Shown here: positions 10,601 to 18,228 of the stretch, one piece after another
Position numbering within the stretch: the first letter of the stretch is position 1
Layout: every line of letters begins with the position of its first letter
From: Saprospiraceae bacterium
Lineage (GTDB): Bacteria > Bacteroidota > Bacteroidia > Chitinophagales > Saprospiraceae
Length of the DNA stretch: 64,000 nt
Direction: 5' to 3'
NCBI GenBank assembly: GCA_016722295.1
Contig: JADKGL010000010.1
Coordinates: 62,001 to 126,000 of the forward strand
The notes under the pieces: model-generated
The model's input: the letters and a program-made list of their open reading frames with translations, nothing else
What the model was told of the DNA's origin: nothing
Databases searched by the model: none
Translations under genes and position numbers: made by a program

Positions 10601-12037
10601 TGCGTAATTTAAATTCGATCTTGCTGTTTTGGATCGAAGAGTTACTGAATCTTTTAGACAAGTAATTGTGTCGCCTAAGATCAAAAGGTCTATTGGGATT
10701 CGTTGATCTCTTACTTCAACAATTGATGCTGCAGTGCAACCATACTCATCAGTTACCGTGATGGTATATTGACCAGCTTCATAAACTTTTTCTTTAACAC
10801 TATTACCCATAAAATCATTTGGTCCTCGCCAATCATAACTTAATTGACCCGCTCCAATGACTTCTATAAATCCATAATTTAATTTACAATTAATTGGAGT
10901 AGACTTAGTTTGGATCACTGGTGGTTTAACATTTCCAGTTACAATAACTTCCTTTTCCGCTTCACATCCATGTAAGCCTTTTACAGTCAATTTATAAGTA
11001 CCTGGTGCGTCTACTTTAACTTTATTTGAAGATGTACTTCCAATGATTTTACCATTCGTAGTAGTCCATTCATAACTTATTCCTGTACCAGAAGTAGAAC
11101 CAGATCCATCCAATTCTAATGGTCTATTATTACATCCAATTTCATCTGGATCTGCGATATCCGCTACTATTTCATAAACAGTGACTGTTACCTCATCTTT
11201 TTCCTCACAGCATTCTTTAAATGAGACATCGTCAAATGCAGCCATGTTCCCCTGACCACCTGAAGTAGCATTTGAAAAACAAATCGTGGCACTTGTTGCA
11301 GCTCCAGAGTTCCAAATTCCACTTGCATCATCCCAGCTACAAATTCCACTTGTTGATAAAGATGAAACTGTGTTTCCATTGATCTTCATTGTGATGACAG
11401 GTGTAAAAAAGAAATTCACTACACTCATTACCCAATATTCATATTTATAATCTCTATTTGGAGTCACTGCTACAGTTTGACACCAAAAATTTTGCCCAAC
11501 GCCACCGCTTCCATGAATTACCATAGAGGCAGCTCCACGAGTTTGACAACCGAAAGCTCCCGAAATTTGAGGATAAGATAATACTGCATAGTTTGAACTT
11601 GAACTTGTGACAATAGCCAATCCCGCCACTGGAGTATAAGATGAAGTAGATGGAGCAATCCCTCCACCTTCCATTCCTCCATTAACAATTAATTCTTGTG
11701 AAACTGCCCTAGCTGTCAAAGTATATGTTGTAGTAGCCATTGGGTTGGCTATTGGTTTAAGTTTTGTCGGATCATCTAATCCATCTGGAGGCTCCCATTC
11801 ATAAGTAGCTTGAGTAGCACTGGACACATTTGCATTTAACACTTTTCCCTTGCCCAAACATATTGTAATATCTGGGCCTGCATTTACTGTTAAATTACAA
11901 GCATTTGCTGTAGGACTAAAACTTGTTTCTGTAGGACAATTTACTACTTTGACTGTTGGAAATGATTGAGAAGTACCTAAAATACAAAATAAAATAGCTG
12001 ATATAAAAATGGACCAACTTTTACTATTTAATATCAT
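7607..12037 (-). CDS. Giant secreted protein with 12 Ig-like repeats and a type B T9SS sorting domain
   Basis: 1476 residues from the ATG at 12037. I prefer this start because it begins a clean signal peptide (MILNSKSWSIFISAILFCIL); the open frame extends further to 12169. Order: a PKD-like domain (NAGPDITICLGKG...), a jelly-roll segment resembling a carbohydrate-binding module (ELIVNGGMEGG to AAFDDVSF, about 11700-11215), then twelve tandem units of about 75 residues. Each unit has the pattern DTLTC-K...W.GPN.F...G.Y...V.D..GC with two conserved cysteines. A SprB-like repeat, one more Ig-like domain and a C-terminal gliding-associated CHU_C domain (FPNVISANFDTTNDYF to the end) follow. CHU_C marks export by the type IX system and surface attachment. 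The role is probably adhesion or surface binding (inference). Confidence 0.9.
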   Translation of the reverse strand: MILNSKSWSIFISAILFCILGTSQSFPTVKVVNCPTETSFSPTANACNLTVNAGPDITICLGKGKVLNANVSSATQATYEWEPPDGLDDPTKLKPIANPMATTTYTLTARAVSQELIVNGGMEGGGIAPSTSSYTPVAGLAIVTSSSSNYAVLSYPQISGAFGCQTRGAASMVIHGSGGVGQNFWCQTVAVTPNRDYKYEYWVMSVVNFFFTPVITMKINGNTVSSLSTSGICSWDDASGIWNSGAATSATICFSNATSGGQGNMAAFDDVSFKECCEEKDEVTVTVYEIVADIADPDEIGCNNRPLELDGSGSTSGTGISYEWTTTNGKIIGSTSSNKVKVDAPGTYKLTVKGLHGCEAEKEVIVTGNVKPPVIQTKSTPINCKLNYGFIEVIGAGQLSYDWRGPNDFMGNSVKEKVYEAGQYTITVTDEYGCTAASIVEVRDQRIPIDLLILGDTITCLKDSVTLRSKTARSNLNYAWKYKGSTISIQDKTSAKDTGWYYLTVKDSIDCIAIDSFFVLDFKKNLPISLSADTLNCINSKVQIKLKSDTSGTVRWNGPNNFTSTQKQVSVQDSGWYYVNILTKDGCIGFDSVYVTKDVSIPDLGLNSIDTLTCMKTSVLMTATSSTNGVRFEWKYPSGKLVDSLSITVQDSGWYTVRVISKNGCDNQKQIYVAQKLDKPQVSLFNDTLNCLKKSIRLSYVGKGLVQFQWSGPNGFASTDSNAVVDVPGKYILKVFDAFGCSNENSVDISIDTTLPNVQIEIDTLTCSKADVYPLIIGDTVGNSFTWYFNGQLYSSNSQSRISSAGNYTIEIQGKNYCQTTITKVVVENKIKPLADLYADTIQCNGTAFIEAVNKQGVSNFSWTGPSNFQSKDLKTGVDITGWYYFTQTGLNGCVGLDSIFVYQKDKVPSIIAKDDTLTCQKKKIILNASSNSNNVKYSWTGPNGFMSNLQQPEVVDSGIYILRVEDPNGCVATKAIRISKFDFEPEVFIISGDSAISCLKSSLQLSYSSQSNNNTILWQGPNAYSSTNNNVVITEPGLYRIELKNEFGCTAFAEKTILDKRELPKFEAVDDTITCKKLIVQNVLRLQDNTNQVIWTGPNGFNSTQQNPTIYEAGVYKVVVQNEYGCKDSIEIKVIENTDEPVIKIQGDSLTCTKSEASLIALIGNGNFQCNWSGPNNYTSLNKTITVNKGGLYACMVTDTINGCSSFDVFELVEDTNRIREIGLVVDDELCSNKNGRICFCKVEGGLSPYKFSIDSGKVFLSQNDFSALKSGKYIVIAKDQNDCIFQQEVIISNSGGITVTMPSELNLKISESSQLTFTSSRPVSEIKSILWSPSDQLSCSDCISPTLIAQKNQTIELLVIDIDGCESRTLIEIKVLNSEEELYFPNVISANFDTTNDYFFPKSKSEVTIDQMTIYDRWGELVFSNTNFTSNNEKAGWNGTIRGQTVNPGVYLYLLNYTIKGVKKQSFGEITVLR

Positions 12038-12117
12038 ACCAACAATTATATTTGAATATTTCGCACAAATTAATACAGTTTTTTCAAACGAGAAAAAAAA
12101 ATATCCTACCTTTAAAC

Positions 12118-13401
12118 ATGAATCGTAGAAATGCAATAAATCTTCTGGGTACGACAGGAGCACTTTCACTAGTCAATCCAAAACCTATTCTTGACTCATT
12201 TTCTGAATCACAATCTGCATTAGCTCAATTCTCTAAATTTGATCCAGAAGACAATTCTGAAGATTTTTGGCATCAAGTAAGACAGTCATATTCAGTTTCT
12301 GCCAATATTATAAATCTTAATAATGGAGGAGTTGCTCCAGCGCCTAAAATAGTTCAGGATGCTGTTGATCATTATAACAAGCTTAATAATGAAGCACCTT
12401 CTTACTACATGTGGCGCATCTTGGATCAAGGTAGAGAACCACTTCGTGAAAAAATGGCAGACTTAGCAGGATGTTCAGCCGAAGAATTAGCATTCAATAG
12501 AAATAGCTCGGAAGGACTAGAAACTATCATATTTGGATTGCGACTAAAGGCTGGAGATGAAGTCGTACTGACAAAGCAAGACTACCCAAATATGATCAAT
12601 GCATGGAAACAAAGAGAAAAGCGAGATGGGATAAAATTGGTTTGGTTAAACTTTGAATTACCGATAGAAAACAAAGAAGAAATTACAACAAAATTCACAA
12701 GTGCATTTACTTCAAAAACAAAAATTGTTCATATTACGCATATGGTGAATTGGGTAGGTCAACTATTTCCAGCTACAGAAATAGCTGAGGAAGCACATAA
12801 GCTAGGAATTGAAGTTATAGTAGATGCCGCTCATAGTTTTGCACATGTACCCTATAAAATACCAGATTTACAGTGTGATTATTTTGCCACAAGTCTTCAC
12901 AAATGGCTCAGCGCCCCAATCGGGTCTGGTCTACTTTATGTAAAAAAAGATAAGATTAAAAATTTATACCCACATTTTGCCGCCGCAGATCCAGAATCAG
13001 ATGATATTAGGAAGTTTGAAAATTTAGGCACTAGGTCTTTTGCTATAGAACAAGCAATTGGACATGCTATTGATTTCTATCATTCAATTGGACCAAAACG
13101 AAAATTCGAAAGGCTTTGCATGTTAAAGGAAACATGGGTAAATGAAGTTCGAGATCATCCGAAAGTCAAAATTATAAGTCCTCAAAACAGAAATTATGGA
13201 GGTGCCATTGGCAATATTCACATTAAAGACAAAAAACCTGAGGAGTTAGATACATTTCTGTTTAATCAATACAAAATACATACAGTAGGTATTAATTGGG
13301 AAAACATACAAGGTGTACGAATCACACCGAATGTATATACTTCACTTTACGATATTCAGAAATTAATCAAAGGACTAAAACAGTTTCTTACTCTGAAATA
13401 A
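12118..13401 (+). CDS. Class V PLP aminotransferase with a Tat-type signal
   Basis: 427 residues from the ATG at 12118; the open frame extends upstream to 12052. The start NRRNAINLLGTTGALSLV carries adjacent arginines before a hydrophobic stretch, as in twin-arginine signals. The body is an aminotransferase class V fold of the isopenicillin-N-epimerase-like/cysteine-desulfurase-like group. It has IVDAAHSFAHVPY (Asp for the pyridine nitrogen) and SLHKWLSAPIGSG, with the lysine that binds PLP. The reaction is not clear; relatives are desulfurases, lyases and epimerases. It diverges from the giant T9SS gene across 80 bp. A Tat-exported folded PLP enzyme in the periplasm fits the signal. Confidence 0.8.
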   Translation: MNRRNAINLLGTTGALSLVNPKPILDSFSESQSALAQFSKFDPEDNSEDFWHQVRQSYSVSANIINLNNGGVAPAPKIVQDAVDHYNKLNNEAPSYYMWRILDQGREPLREKMADLAGCSAEELAFNRNSSEGLETIIFGLRLKAGDEVVLTKQDYPNMINAWKQREKRDGIKLVWLNFELPIENKEEITTKFTSAFTSKTKIVHITHMVNWVGQLFPATEIAEEAHKLGIEVIVDAAHSFAHVPYKIPDLQCDYFATSLHKWLSAPIGSGLLYVKKDKIKNLYPHFAAADPESDDIRKFENLGTRSFAIEQAIGHAIDFYHSIGPKRKFERLCMLKETWVNEVRDHPKVKIISPQNRNYGGAIGNIHIKDKKPEELDTFLFNQYKIHTVGINWENIQGVRITPNVYTSLYDIQKLIKGLKQFLTLK

Positions 13402-13404
13402 AAA

Positions 13405-14067
13405 TTATTCCTTACATTTTTGATACTGTGAACTGATATTCAGCCACACATTAATTTCTCTATCCACAGAATGAATTACAGGATAATAAAAATCCTTTTC
13501 TTTATTTTTGATTTTTTTAGCAAGGCTTGAACAGTCTTTTACTCTACTTGAAACTTTATCATCGAAATCAGGTTGAAAATATTTGCCGTCTGCACGCAAA
13601 CATTCATCTTCATTAGGAAATTGAACATAGTAAATATAATTCGTATAACTATTACTAGTTGCTATATTATTATTAAGATCGGTAGTTGTTGTAATTTTTT
13701 CATCTTCATAAAGTTCAATAACATTTCCTGCTGGTGTTATTCTCTTCAACAATTTAGTAAATGGTCTTTCAAACAAACCATAAGTAATAGTCTTGGGAAC
13801 ATAGATGACATTTCTGATTCTTACTTCACTAATTTCTGATAATTGAATTTCTTTAGATTTTGAGTTTTCGCTCTGGGTTACTTTAATATAATTTTTGTTA
13901 GCTTTATTTGATCGAATATTGGCATTAATCTTTCCTTCTAGTTCCTTGCCATTTTTTAAAAGAACAGTTCCAAGAATTAATTGCATTTCATTTGGAGTCC
14001 TAAAATATGTACTGGGTGAACATGAAGAAAAAAGAAATAAACCAATAATAAAGCAAGCAAATTTCAT
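13405..14067 (-). CDS. Lipoprotein of unknown function
   Basis: 220 residues. The start MKFACFIIGLFLFSSCSPS has a lipobox with Cys at 16, so it should be a membrane-anchored lipoprotein. The segment GTVLLKNGKELEGKI followed by a stretch of short strands (about 30-85) resembles a small beta-barrel domain common in uncharacterised Bacteroidota proteins. I do not recognise a function. It is convergent with the aminotransferase (3 bp between stops). Confidence 0.65.
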   Translation of the reverse strand: MKFACFIIGLFLFSSCSPSTYFRTPNEMQLILGTVLLKNGKELEGKINANIRSNKANKNYIKVTQSENSKSKEIQLSEISEVRIRNVIYVPKTITYGLFERPFTKLLKRITPAGNVIELYEDEKITTTTDLNNNIATSNSYTNYIYYVQFPNEDECLRADGKYFQPDFDDKVSSRVKDCSSLAKKIKNKEKDFYYPVIHSVDREINVWLNISSQYQKCKE

Positions 14068-14131
14068 TGTACTATTTTAATTTATCAAAAAAAAAGAAGT
14101 CAACCTAAAATTATCGTATTTATAAATAGTT

Positions 14132-15106
14132 TTACCAACCCAAGACATAGGCAAAAATCAAAGGCGCAACAATTGTGGCGTCGGATTCAACAATATATTT
14201 TGGTGTATCAATATCTAATTTTCCCCAAGTAATTTTTTCATTTGGAACAGCACCTGAGTATGAACCGTATGATGTCGTGCTATCACTCACTTGACAGAAA
14301 TAAGACCAAAATGGAACATCGTGCATCTCAAGATCTTGATACATCATAGGAACCACACAAATCGGAAAATCACCAGCTATTCCACCGCCCAACTGAAAAA
14401 ATCCAACTCCTCTTCCTCCTGAATTGTGTTTATACCAATCAGCAAGGAATACCATGTATTCAATTCCACTTTTCATAGTGCTTGCCTTCAAATCATTCTT
14501 TATAATATAAGAAGCAAAAATATTTCCCATTGTTGAATCTTCCCAACCTCCTACTACTATTGGAATATTTTTCTGTGCAGCAGCCAACATCCAAGAGTTC
14601 TTTGGATCGATCTCGTAATATTGCTCAAGCACTCCACTCATTAGCATTTTATACATATATTCATGTGGAAAATATCGCTCACCTGAATTGTCAGCCTTTT
14701 TCCACAATTCATAAATATGTTTTTGCAATCTTCTGAATGCTTCTTCTTCAGGAATACAGGTATCCGTTACACGATTCAAACCTTTTTCTAATAATTCCCA
14801 TTCGTCTTGCGGCGTAAGATCTCTATAGTGTGGAATTCTTCTATAGTGACTGTGTGCTACAAGATTCATAAGGTCTTCCTCAAGATTTGCACCTGTGCAA
14901 GATATAATATCAACCTTTCCTTGTCTGATCATCTCTGCTAAAGAGACTCCAAGTTCAGCGGTACTCATTGCCCCAGCAAGAGTCACCATCATTTTTCCTC
15001 CTTCTACTAGATGTTTTTCATATCCTTTTGCAGCATCAACTAATGCAGCAGCATTAAAATGTCTATAATGATGTGTGATAAATTTCGAAATTGGTCCTTT
15101 TTCCAT
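14132..15106 (-). CDS. Deoxyhypusine synthase-like enzyme, third gene of the polyamine operon
   Basis: 324 residues, deoxyhypusine synthase (DHS) fold. True DHS moves an aminobutyl group from spermidine to eIF5A using NAD; bacteria have no eIF5A, and related bacterial enzymes make homospermidine. The lysine that forms the imine intermediate in DHS is present in WGKLD near residue 296. The glycine-rich LGGGIAGDFPI (about 243) takes the place of the usual GGG..KHH motif, so the active-site histidine of DHS is missing there. It follows speB by 2 bp, so its substrate is probably agmatine or putrescine (inference). Confidence 0.8.
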   Translation of the reverse strand: MEKGPISKFITHHYRHFNAAALVDAAKGYEKHLVEGGKMMVTLAGAMSTAELGVSLAEMIRQGKVDIISCTGANLEEDLMNLVAHSHYRRIPHYRDLTPQDEWELLEKGLNRVTDTCIPEEEAFRRLQKHIYELWKKADNSGERYFPHEYMYKMLMSGVLEQYYEIDPKNSWMLAAAQKNIPIVVGGWEDSTMGNIFASYIIKNDLKASTMKSGIEYMVFLADWYKHNSGGRGVGFFQLGGGIAGDFPICVVPMMYQDLEMHDVPFWSYFCQVSDSTTSYGSYSGAVPNEKITWGKLDIDTPKYIVESDATIVAPLIFAYVLGW

Positions 15107-15108
15107 AA

Positions 15109-15972
15109 TTATTTTTTATCGAATAAATAAGCTAACATTTTATAATATAATTTCGCTGTAAGAAAATCTGGTGCTTGATTGTTTGGATTTGGTGCAAGTT
15201 CAACAATATCAAATCCTACAACATTTCTTCTACGAAACACCATCCTTAAGAATTGCAATACTTGATACCAATGCATTCCACCTGGTTCTGGCGTGCCTGT
15301 ACTCGGCATAATCGATCCATCAAAAACGTCGAGATCTAAGGTAATATAAACTTGATCTGTCATTTTACCAATGCATTCCTCCATCCAAAAATCATTATCC
15401 ATGATCTCATGAGCAAAATACACTTTGCCTTTTTGCAAATATTTTTTCTCAGAAATATCCATTGATCGAATTCCAACTTGGAGTAAATTGGTATATCTCT
15501 GAGCCTCGGCGACTGCACAAGCATGATTATATTTTGTGCCGTGATATTTTTGGCGAAGATCTGTGTGTGCGTCCAACTGTAGGACCGTAAGGTTTTTGTA
15601 TTTTTCAGCAAATGCACGAAGTATACCAATACTTACTGAATGTTCTCCACCGAAGAAAGTTAAAAACTTTTTCTTCTTCAGTAACTCTTGTGTCTTTGCA
15701 TAAACCTTTGCAACCATTTCTTCAGGAGTATCCTCTTTTACTTTCATTGGAGATTCTAGGTAGACACCATGTTTATAAGGCTCGGTGCCTGTCTCTATAT
15801 CGTACAATTCCATATTCTCTGAAGCATATAGAAATGCTTCAAATCCCTTGTCTGCACCTTTACCCCAGGTACTTGTACCATCATAAGGGATAGAAGTAAG
15901 AATGACTTCCGCATTTTTTAATGTGGCCATTTCTTCTGGGATTCCGGCGTATGTATTTGTCTGTAATTTCAT
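15109..15972 (-). CDS. speB: Agmatinase-type ureohydrolase
   Basis: 287 residues. Binuclear manganese ureohydrolase fold with metal ligands visible in GGEHSV (about residue 108), LDAHTDLR (about 131) and LDLDVFD (about 215). It should hydrolyse agmatine to putrescine and urea. Arginase is the alternative, but the upstream arginine decarboxylase makes agmatinase the better call. It lies 50 bp after speA and 2 bp before the DHS-like gene. Confidence 0.85.
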   Translation of the reverse strand: MKLQTNTYAGIPEEMATLKNAEVILTSIPYDGTSTWGKGADKGFEAFLYASENMELYDIETGTEPYKHGVYLESPMKVKEDTPEEMVAKVYAKTQELLKKKKFLTFFGGEHSVSIGILRAFAEKYKNLTVLQLDAHTDLRQKYHGTKYNHACAVAEAQRYTNLLQVGIRSMDISEKKYLQKGKVYFAHEIMDNDFWMEECIGKMTDQVYITLDLDVFDGSIMPSTGTPEPGGMHWYQVLQFLRMVFRRRNVVGFDIVELAPNPNNQAPDFLTAKLYYKMLAYLFDKK

Positions 15973-16022
15973 GTGTTAGTTTTAACAACTTTTACTTAAT
16001 ATTAATTCCCTTTAACGATCAA

Positions 16023-17423
16023 TTATTTATAACCCAAGATTTGCAACATATCACGAGAAGTTTGTTCTTCGCTATATATCCAATCCACAATATTTCCATT
16101 TTCATCGCTGTCGACCAAAATATGTTTTGGAGATGGAATCAAACAATGTTTTATACCTCCATAACCTGATAATGCATCTTGATAAGCTCCTGTATGAAAA
16201 AATCCAAGGTATAATGGTTCTTTATCATCACGCTTATACATTGGCAGAAAAAGTTGCTGGTTTTGCGCTTCAGAATTGTAGTAATCCGAATTATCACAAC
16301 TCAATCCTCCAATATTAACTCGACCATAATCATTATGCCATTTGTTGATCGGCAATAAAATAAATCTCTCTGCGATGCCCCAGCTATCTGGCAAGGTATT
16401 CATCAGTGAATTGTCCACCATATACCAAATCTCTGAATCATTCTGTTGTTTTTGTTCCAATACTGAAAATATAGTTGCGCCACTCTCGCCTACTGTATAT
16501 TTTCCAAACTCTGTAAAAATGTCAGGTTCATGTATTCCGTCTTCATCACATGCTTCTTTAACCATTTGCACGATCTGTTGGATCATATATTTATAGTCAT
16601 ACTCAAATCCTAGTGAATTTCTTATTGGCATTCCCCCTCCAATATTCAATGCGGTGAGAGTTGGGAATAGCTTTTTTAATTGAATATAAGTCTTAATTCC
16701 TTTCTTCAATTCTCCCCAATAATATGTGCTATCCTTTATTCCTGTATCTACAAAGAAATGCAACATATACAATTCGAATTTTTTATTCTTCTTCAACCTG
16801 TCTTTGCAAAATTGCACTACTTCAGATGAACGAATTCCTAACCTAGATGTATAAAATTCAAACTTAGGCTCTTCTTCTGTAGCGACCCTTACACCAATCT
16901 TGGTCTTACGCTGAATCAACTCTTCAAAATGGTCCAACTCAAATTTATTGTCGAGCACAGGAATCACATTCTTAAATCCAGAATTAATCAGATTGGCAAT
17001 ATTGTGAATATATTGCTTTGTCTTATATCCATTATTCACTATTATATGATCCTTGTCTATCTTACCATTTTTGTATAGATTTAAAATAAGATCAATATCA
17101 AAAGCAGAAGAAGTCTCTAACTGAACTCCATGTTGCAACACTTCTTCCAATACATAAGAAAAATGGCAACATTTCGTGCAATAACAATAGACATACTTTC
17201 CTTTATAGTCCATTGTCTTTATCGACTTATTGAAAAAGTTTTTTGCTTTCTTTATTTGATCTCCAATTTTTGGCAAATATGTCATTTTGAATGGCGTCCC
17301 ATATTTCTCGATCAATGGCATAATCGGAATGCCGTTGAAGACTAATTTATCTTTTTCAAGATCAAAGCCATCTTGTGGGAAGTAATATGTCTGATCTATT
17401 AAATTGAAATAACGATTTACCAT
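16023..17423 (-). CDS. speA: Arginine decarboxylase, short Bacteroidota form
   Basis: 466 residues, against about 630-660 for the E. coli enzyme. Fold III (alanine-racemase-like) PLP decarboxylase. The PLP lysine is in YCYCTKCCHFSY (about residue 82). The glycine-rich phosphate-binding GGGMPIRN lies near 268, and the catalytic cysteine segment GLSCDNSDYY near 378. It converts arginine to agmatine, the substrate of the next gene. Sequence upstream carries a -7 box. Four cysteines surround the PLP lysine, which is unusual. Confidence 0.85.
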   Translation of the reverse strand: MVNRYFNLIDQTYYFPQDGFDLEKDKLVFNGIPIMPLIEKYGTPFKMTYLPKIGDQIKKAKNFFNKSIKTMDYKGKYVYCYCTKCCHFSYVLEEVLQHGVQLETSSAFDIDLILNLYKNGKIDKDHIIVNNGYKTKQYIHNIANLINSGFKNVIPVLDNKFELDHFEELIQRKTKIGVRVATEEEPKFEFYTSRLGIRSSEVVQFCKDRLKKNKKFELYMLHFFVDTGIKDSTYYWGELKKGIKTYIQLKKLFPTLTALNIGGGMPIRNSLGFEYDYKYMIQQIVQMVKEACDEDGIHEPDIFTEFGKYTVGESGATIFSVLEQKQQNDSEIWYMVDNSLMNTLPDSWGIAERFILLPINKWHNDYGRVNIGGLSCDNSDYYNSEAQNQQLFLPMYKRDDKEPLYLGFFHTGAYQDALSGYGGIKHCLIPSPKHILVDSDENGNIVDWIYSEEQTSRDMLQILGYK

Positions 17424-17450
17424 TTATCTGGATTACATTGATTAAATGTG

Positions 17451-17458
17451 CAAAAGTA
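17451..17458 (-). promoter_or_regulatory. Likely -7 box of the speA operon
   Basis: On the minus strand this reads TACTTTTG, a match to TAnnTTTG, placed 28 bases before the speA ATG. I see no -33 TTG at the expected distance. Confidence 0.45.
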
Positions 17459-17516
17459 AATGAAAATTAGTATTTCTAACTAAATAAAACTATTTTATAC
17501 ACTTCGAATAAAAATA

Positions 17517-17546
17517 TTGAAATTCTACTGAAATATTATACTTTTG
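17517..17546 (+). promoter_or_regulatory. Promoter of tRNA-Val
   Basis: TTG at 17517-17519 and TACTTTTG at 17539-17546 are 19 bases apart, the spacing expected of the Bacteroidota sigma factor. Transcription would start around 17552, about 7 bases before the mature tRNA. Confidence 0.6.
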
Positions 17547-17558
17547 CAGCCAGAATTA

Positions 17559-17633
17559 GGGTGTTTAGCTCAGTTGGTTCAGAGCGCCGCCTTGACAGGG
17601 CGGAGGTCACTGGTTCGAGCCCAGTAATACCCA
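17559..17633 (+). tRNA. tRNA-Val (anticodon GAC)
   Basis: A 75-base cloverleaf. The acceptor stem GGGTGTT pairs with AATACCC, the D arm is TAGCTCAGTTGGT, the anticodon stem CCGCC/GGCGG encloses loop TTGACAG (anticodon GAC), and the T arm holds GGTTCGAGCC. The discriminator base is A and CCA is not encoded. It is followed 25 bases later by the start of a lipoprotein gene on the same strand. Confidence 0.93.
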
Positions 17634-17658
17634 CTTGCTTTTACTTCAAAACTGTAAT

Positions 17659-18228
17659 ATGAATTTTCGCATTGTTTGTACATTTATAACAATGTTGCTC
17701 ATTGGTCTTTTAATTTCATGCCAACCAAACAAACCAGAGCCTAGCCTTATTGAACAAATTGATAAGATACAGACTAGTAATGATGTAAAAACTATCCTTG
17801 AAAAGATTCATAAAACGCACAGAGACACAAGATCAATCTCAGCTGAGATTGAGAAAAAATCTGGCAAATCTTCTCAAGAATTTAGAGATGCAGAAAATGA
17901 AATTTTTGCAAAAGATGCAAAAAACTTAGAAGCCATTGATGCCCTAATTCAAAAAAAAGGTTATCCAAAAGCTTCAGAAGTAGGAATTCAAACAGCAATG
18001 ATTCCTTGGATAATAATTCGAAATCATTTCCATATACCGACGAAAGAAAAACATCTTCCTATTTTAAAGCAAGCTTGGCAAGAAGGAAATATTTCTGAAA
18101 ATGAATATCTATACATACTCCAAGATATCTATAAATCCAAAAAGAAAATCGAGTTTGGCTCTTTAGATAGCCTATCGAATCAAGATAAAATTAGAATCAT
18201 CAGCGATTCGCTAAAATATACTTTCTAA
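17659..18228 (+). CDS. Lipoprotein of unknown function
   Basis: 189 residues from the ATG at 17659. The earlier in-frame start at 17635 lies at the tRNA end and is unlikely. MNFRIVCTFITMLLIGLLISCQPN is a lipoprotein signal with Cys at 21. The rest is mostly helical and charged, with conserved-looking segments KKGYPKASEVG (about 110) and AMIPWIIIRNHF (about 122). Several uncharacterised Bacteroidota lipoproteins share this look. I do not recognise a function. It overlaps the end of tamL by 4 bp tail-to-tail. With no promoter visible between, it may be read from the tRNA promoter. Confidence 0.65.
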   Translation: MNFRIVCTFITMLLIGLLISCQPNKPEPSLIEQIDKIQTSNDVKTILEKIHKTHRDTRSISAEIEKKSGKSSQEFRDAENEIFAKDAKNLEAIDALIQKKGYPKASEVGIQTAMIPWIIIRNHFHIPTKEKHLPILKQAWQEGNISENEYLYILQDIYKSKKKIEFGSLDSLSNQDKIRIISDSLKYTF

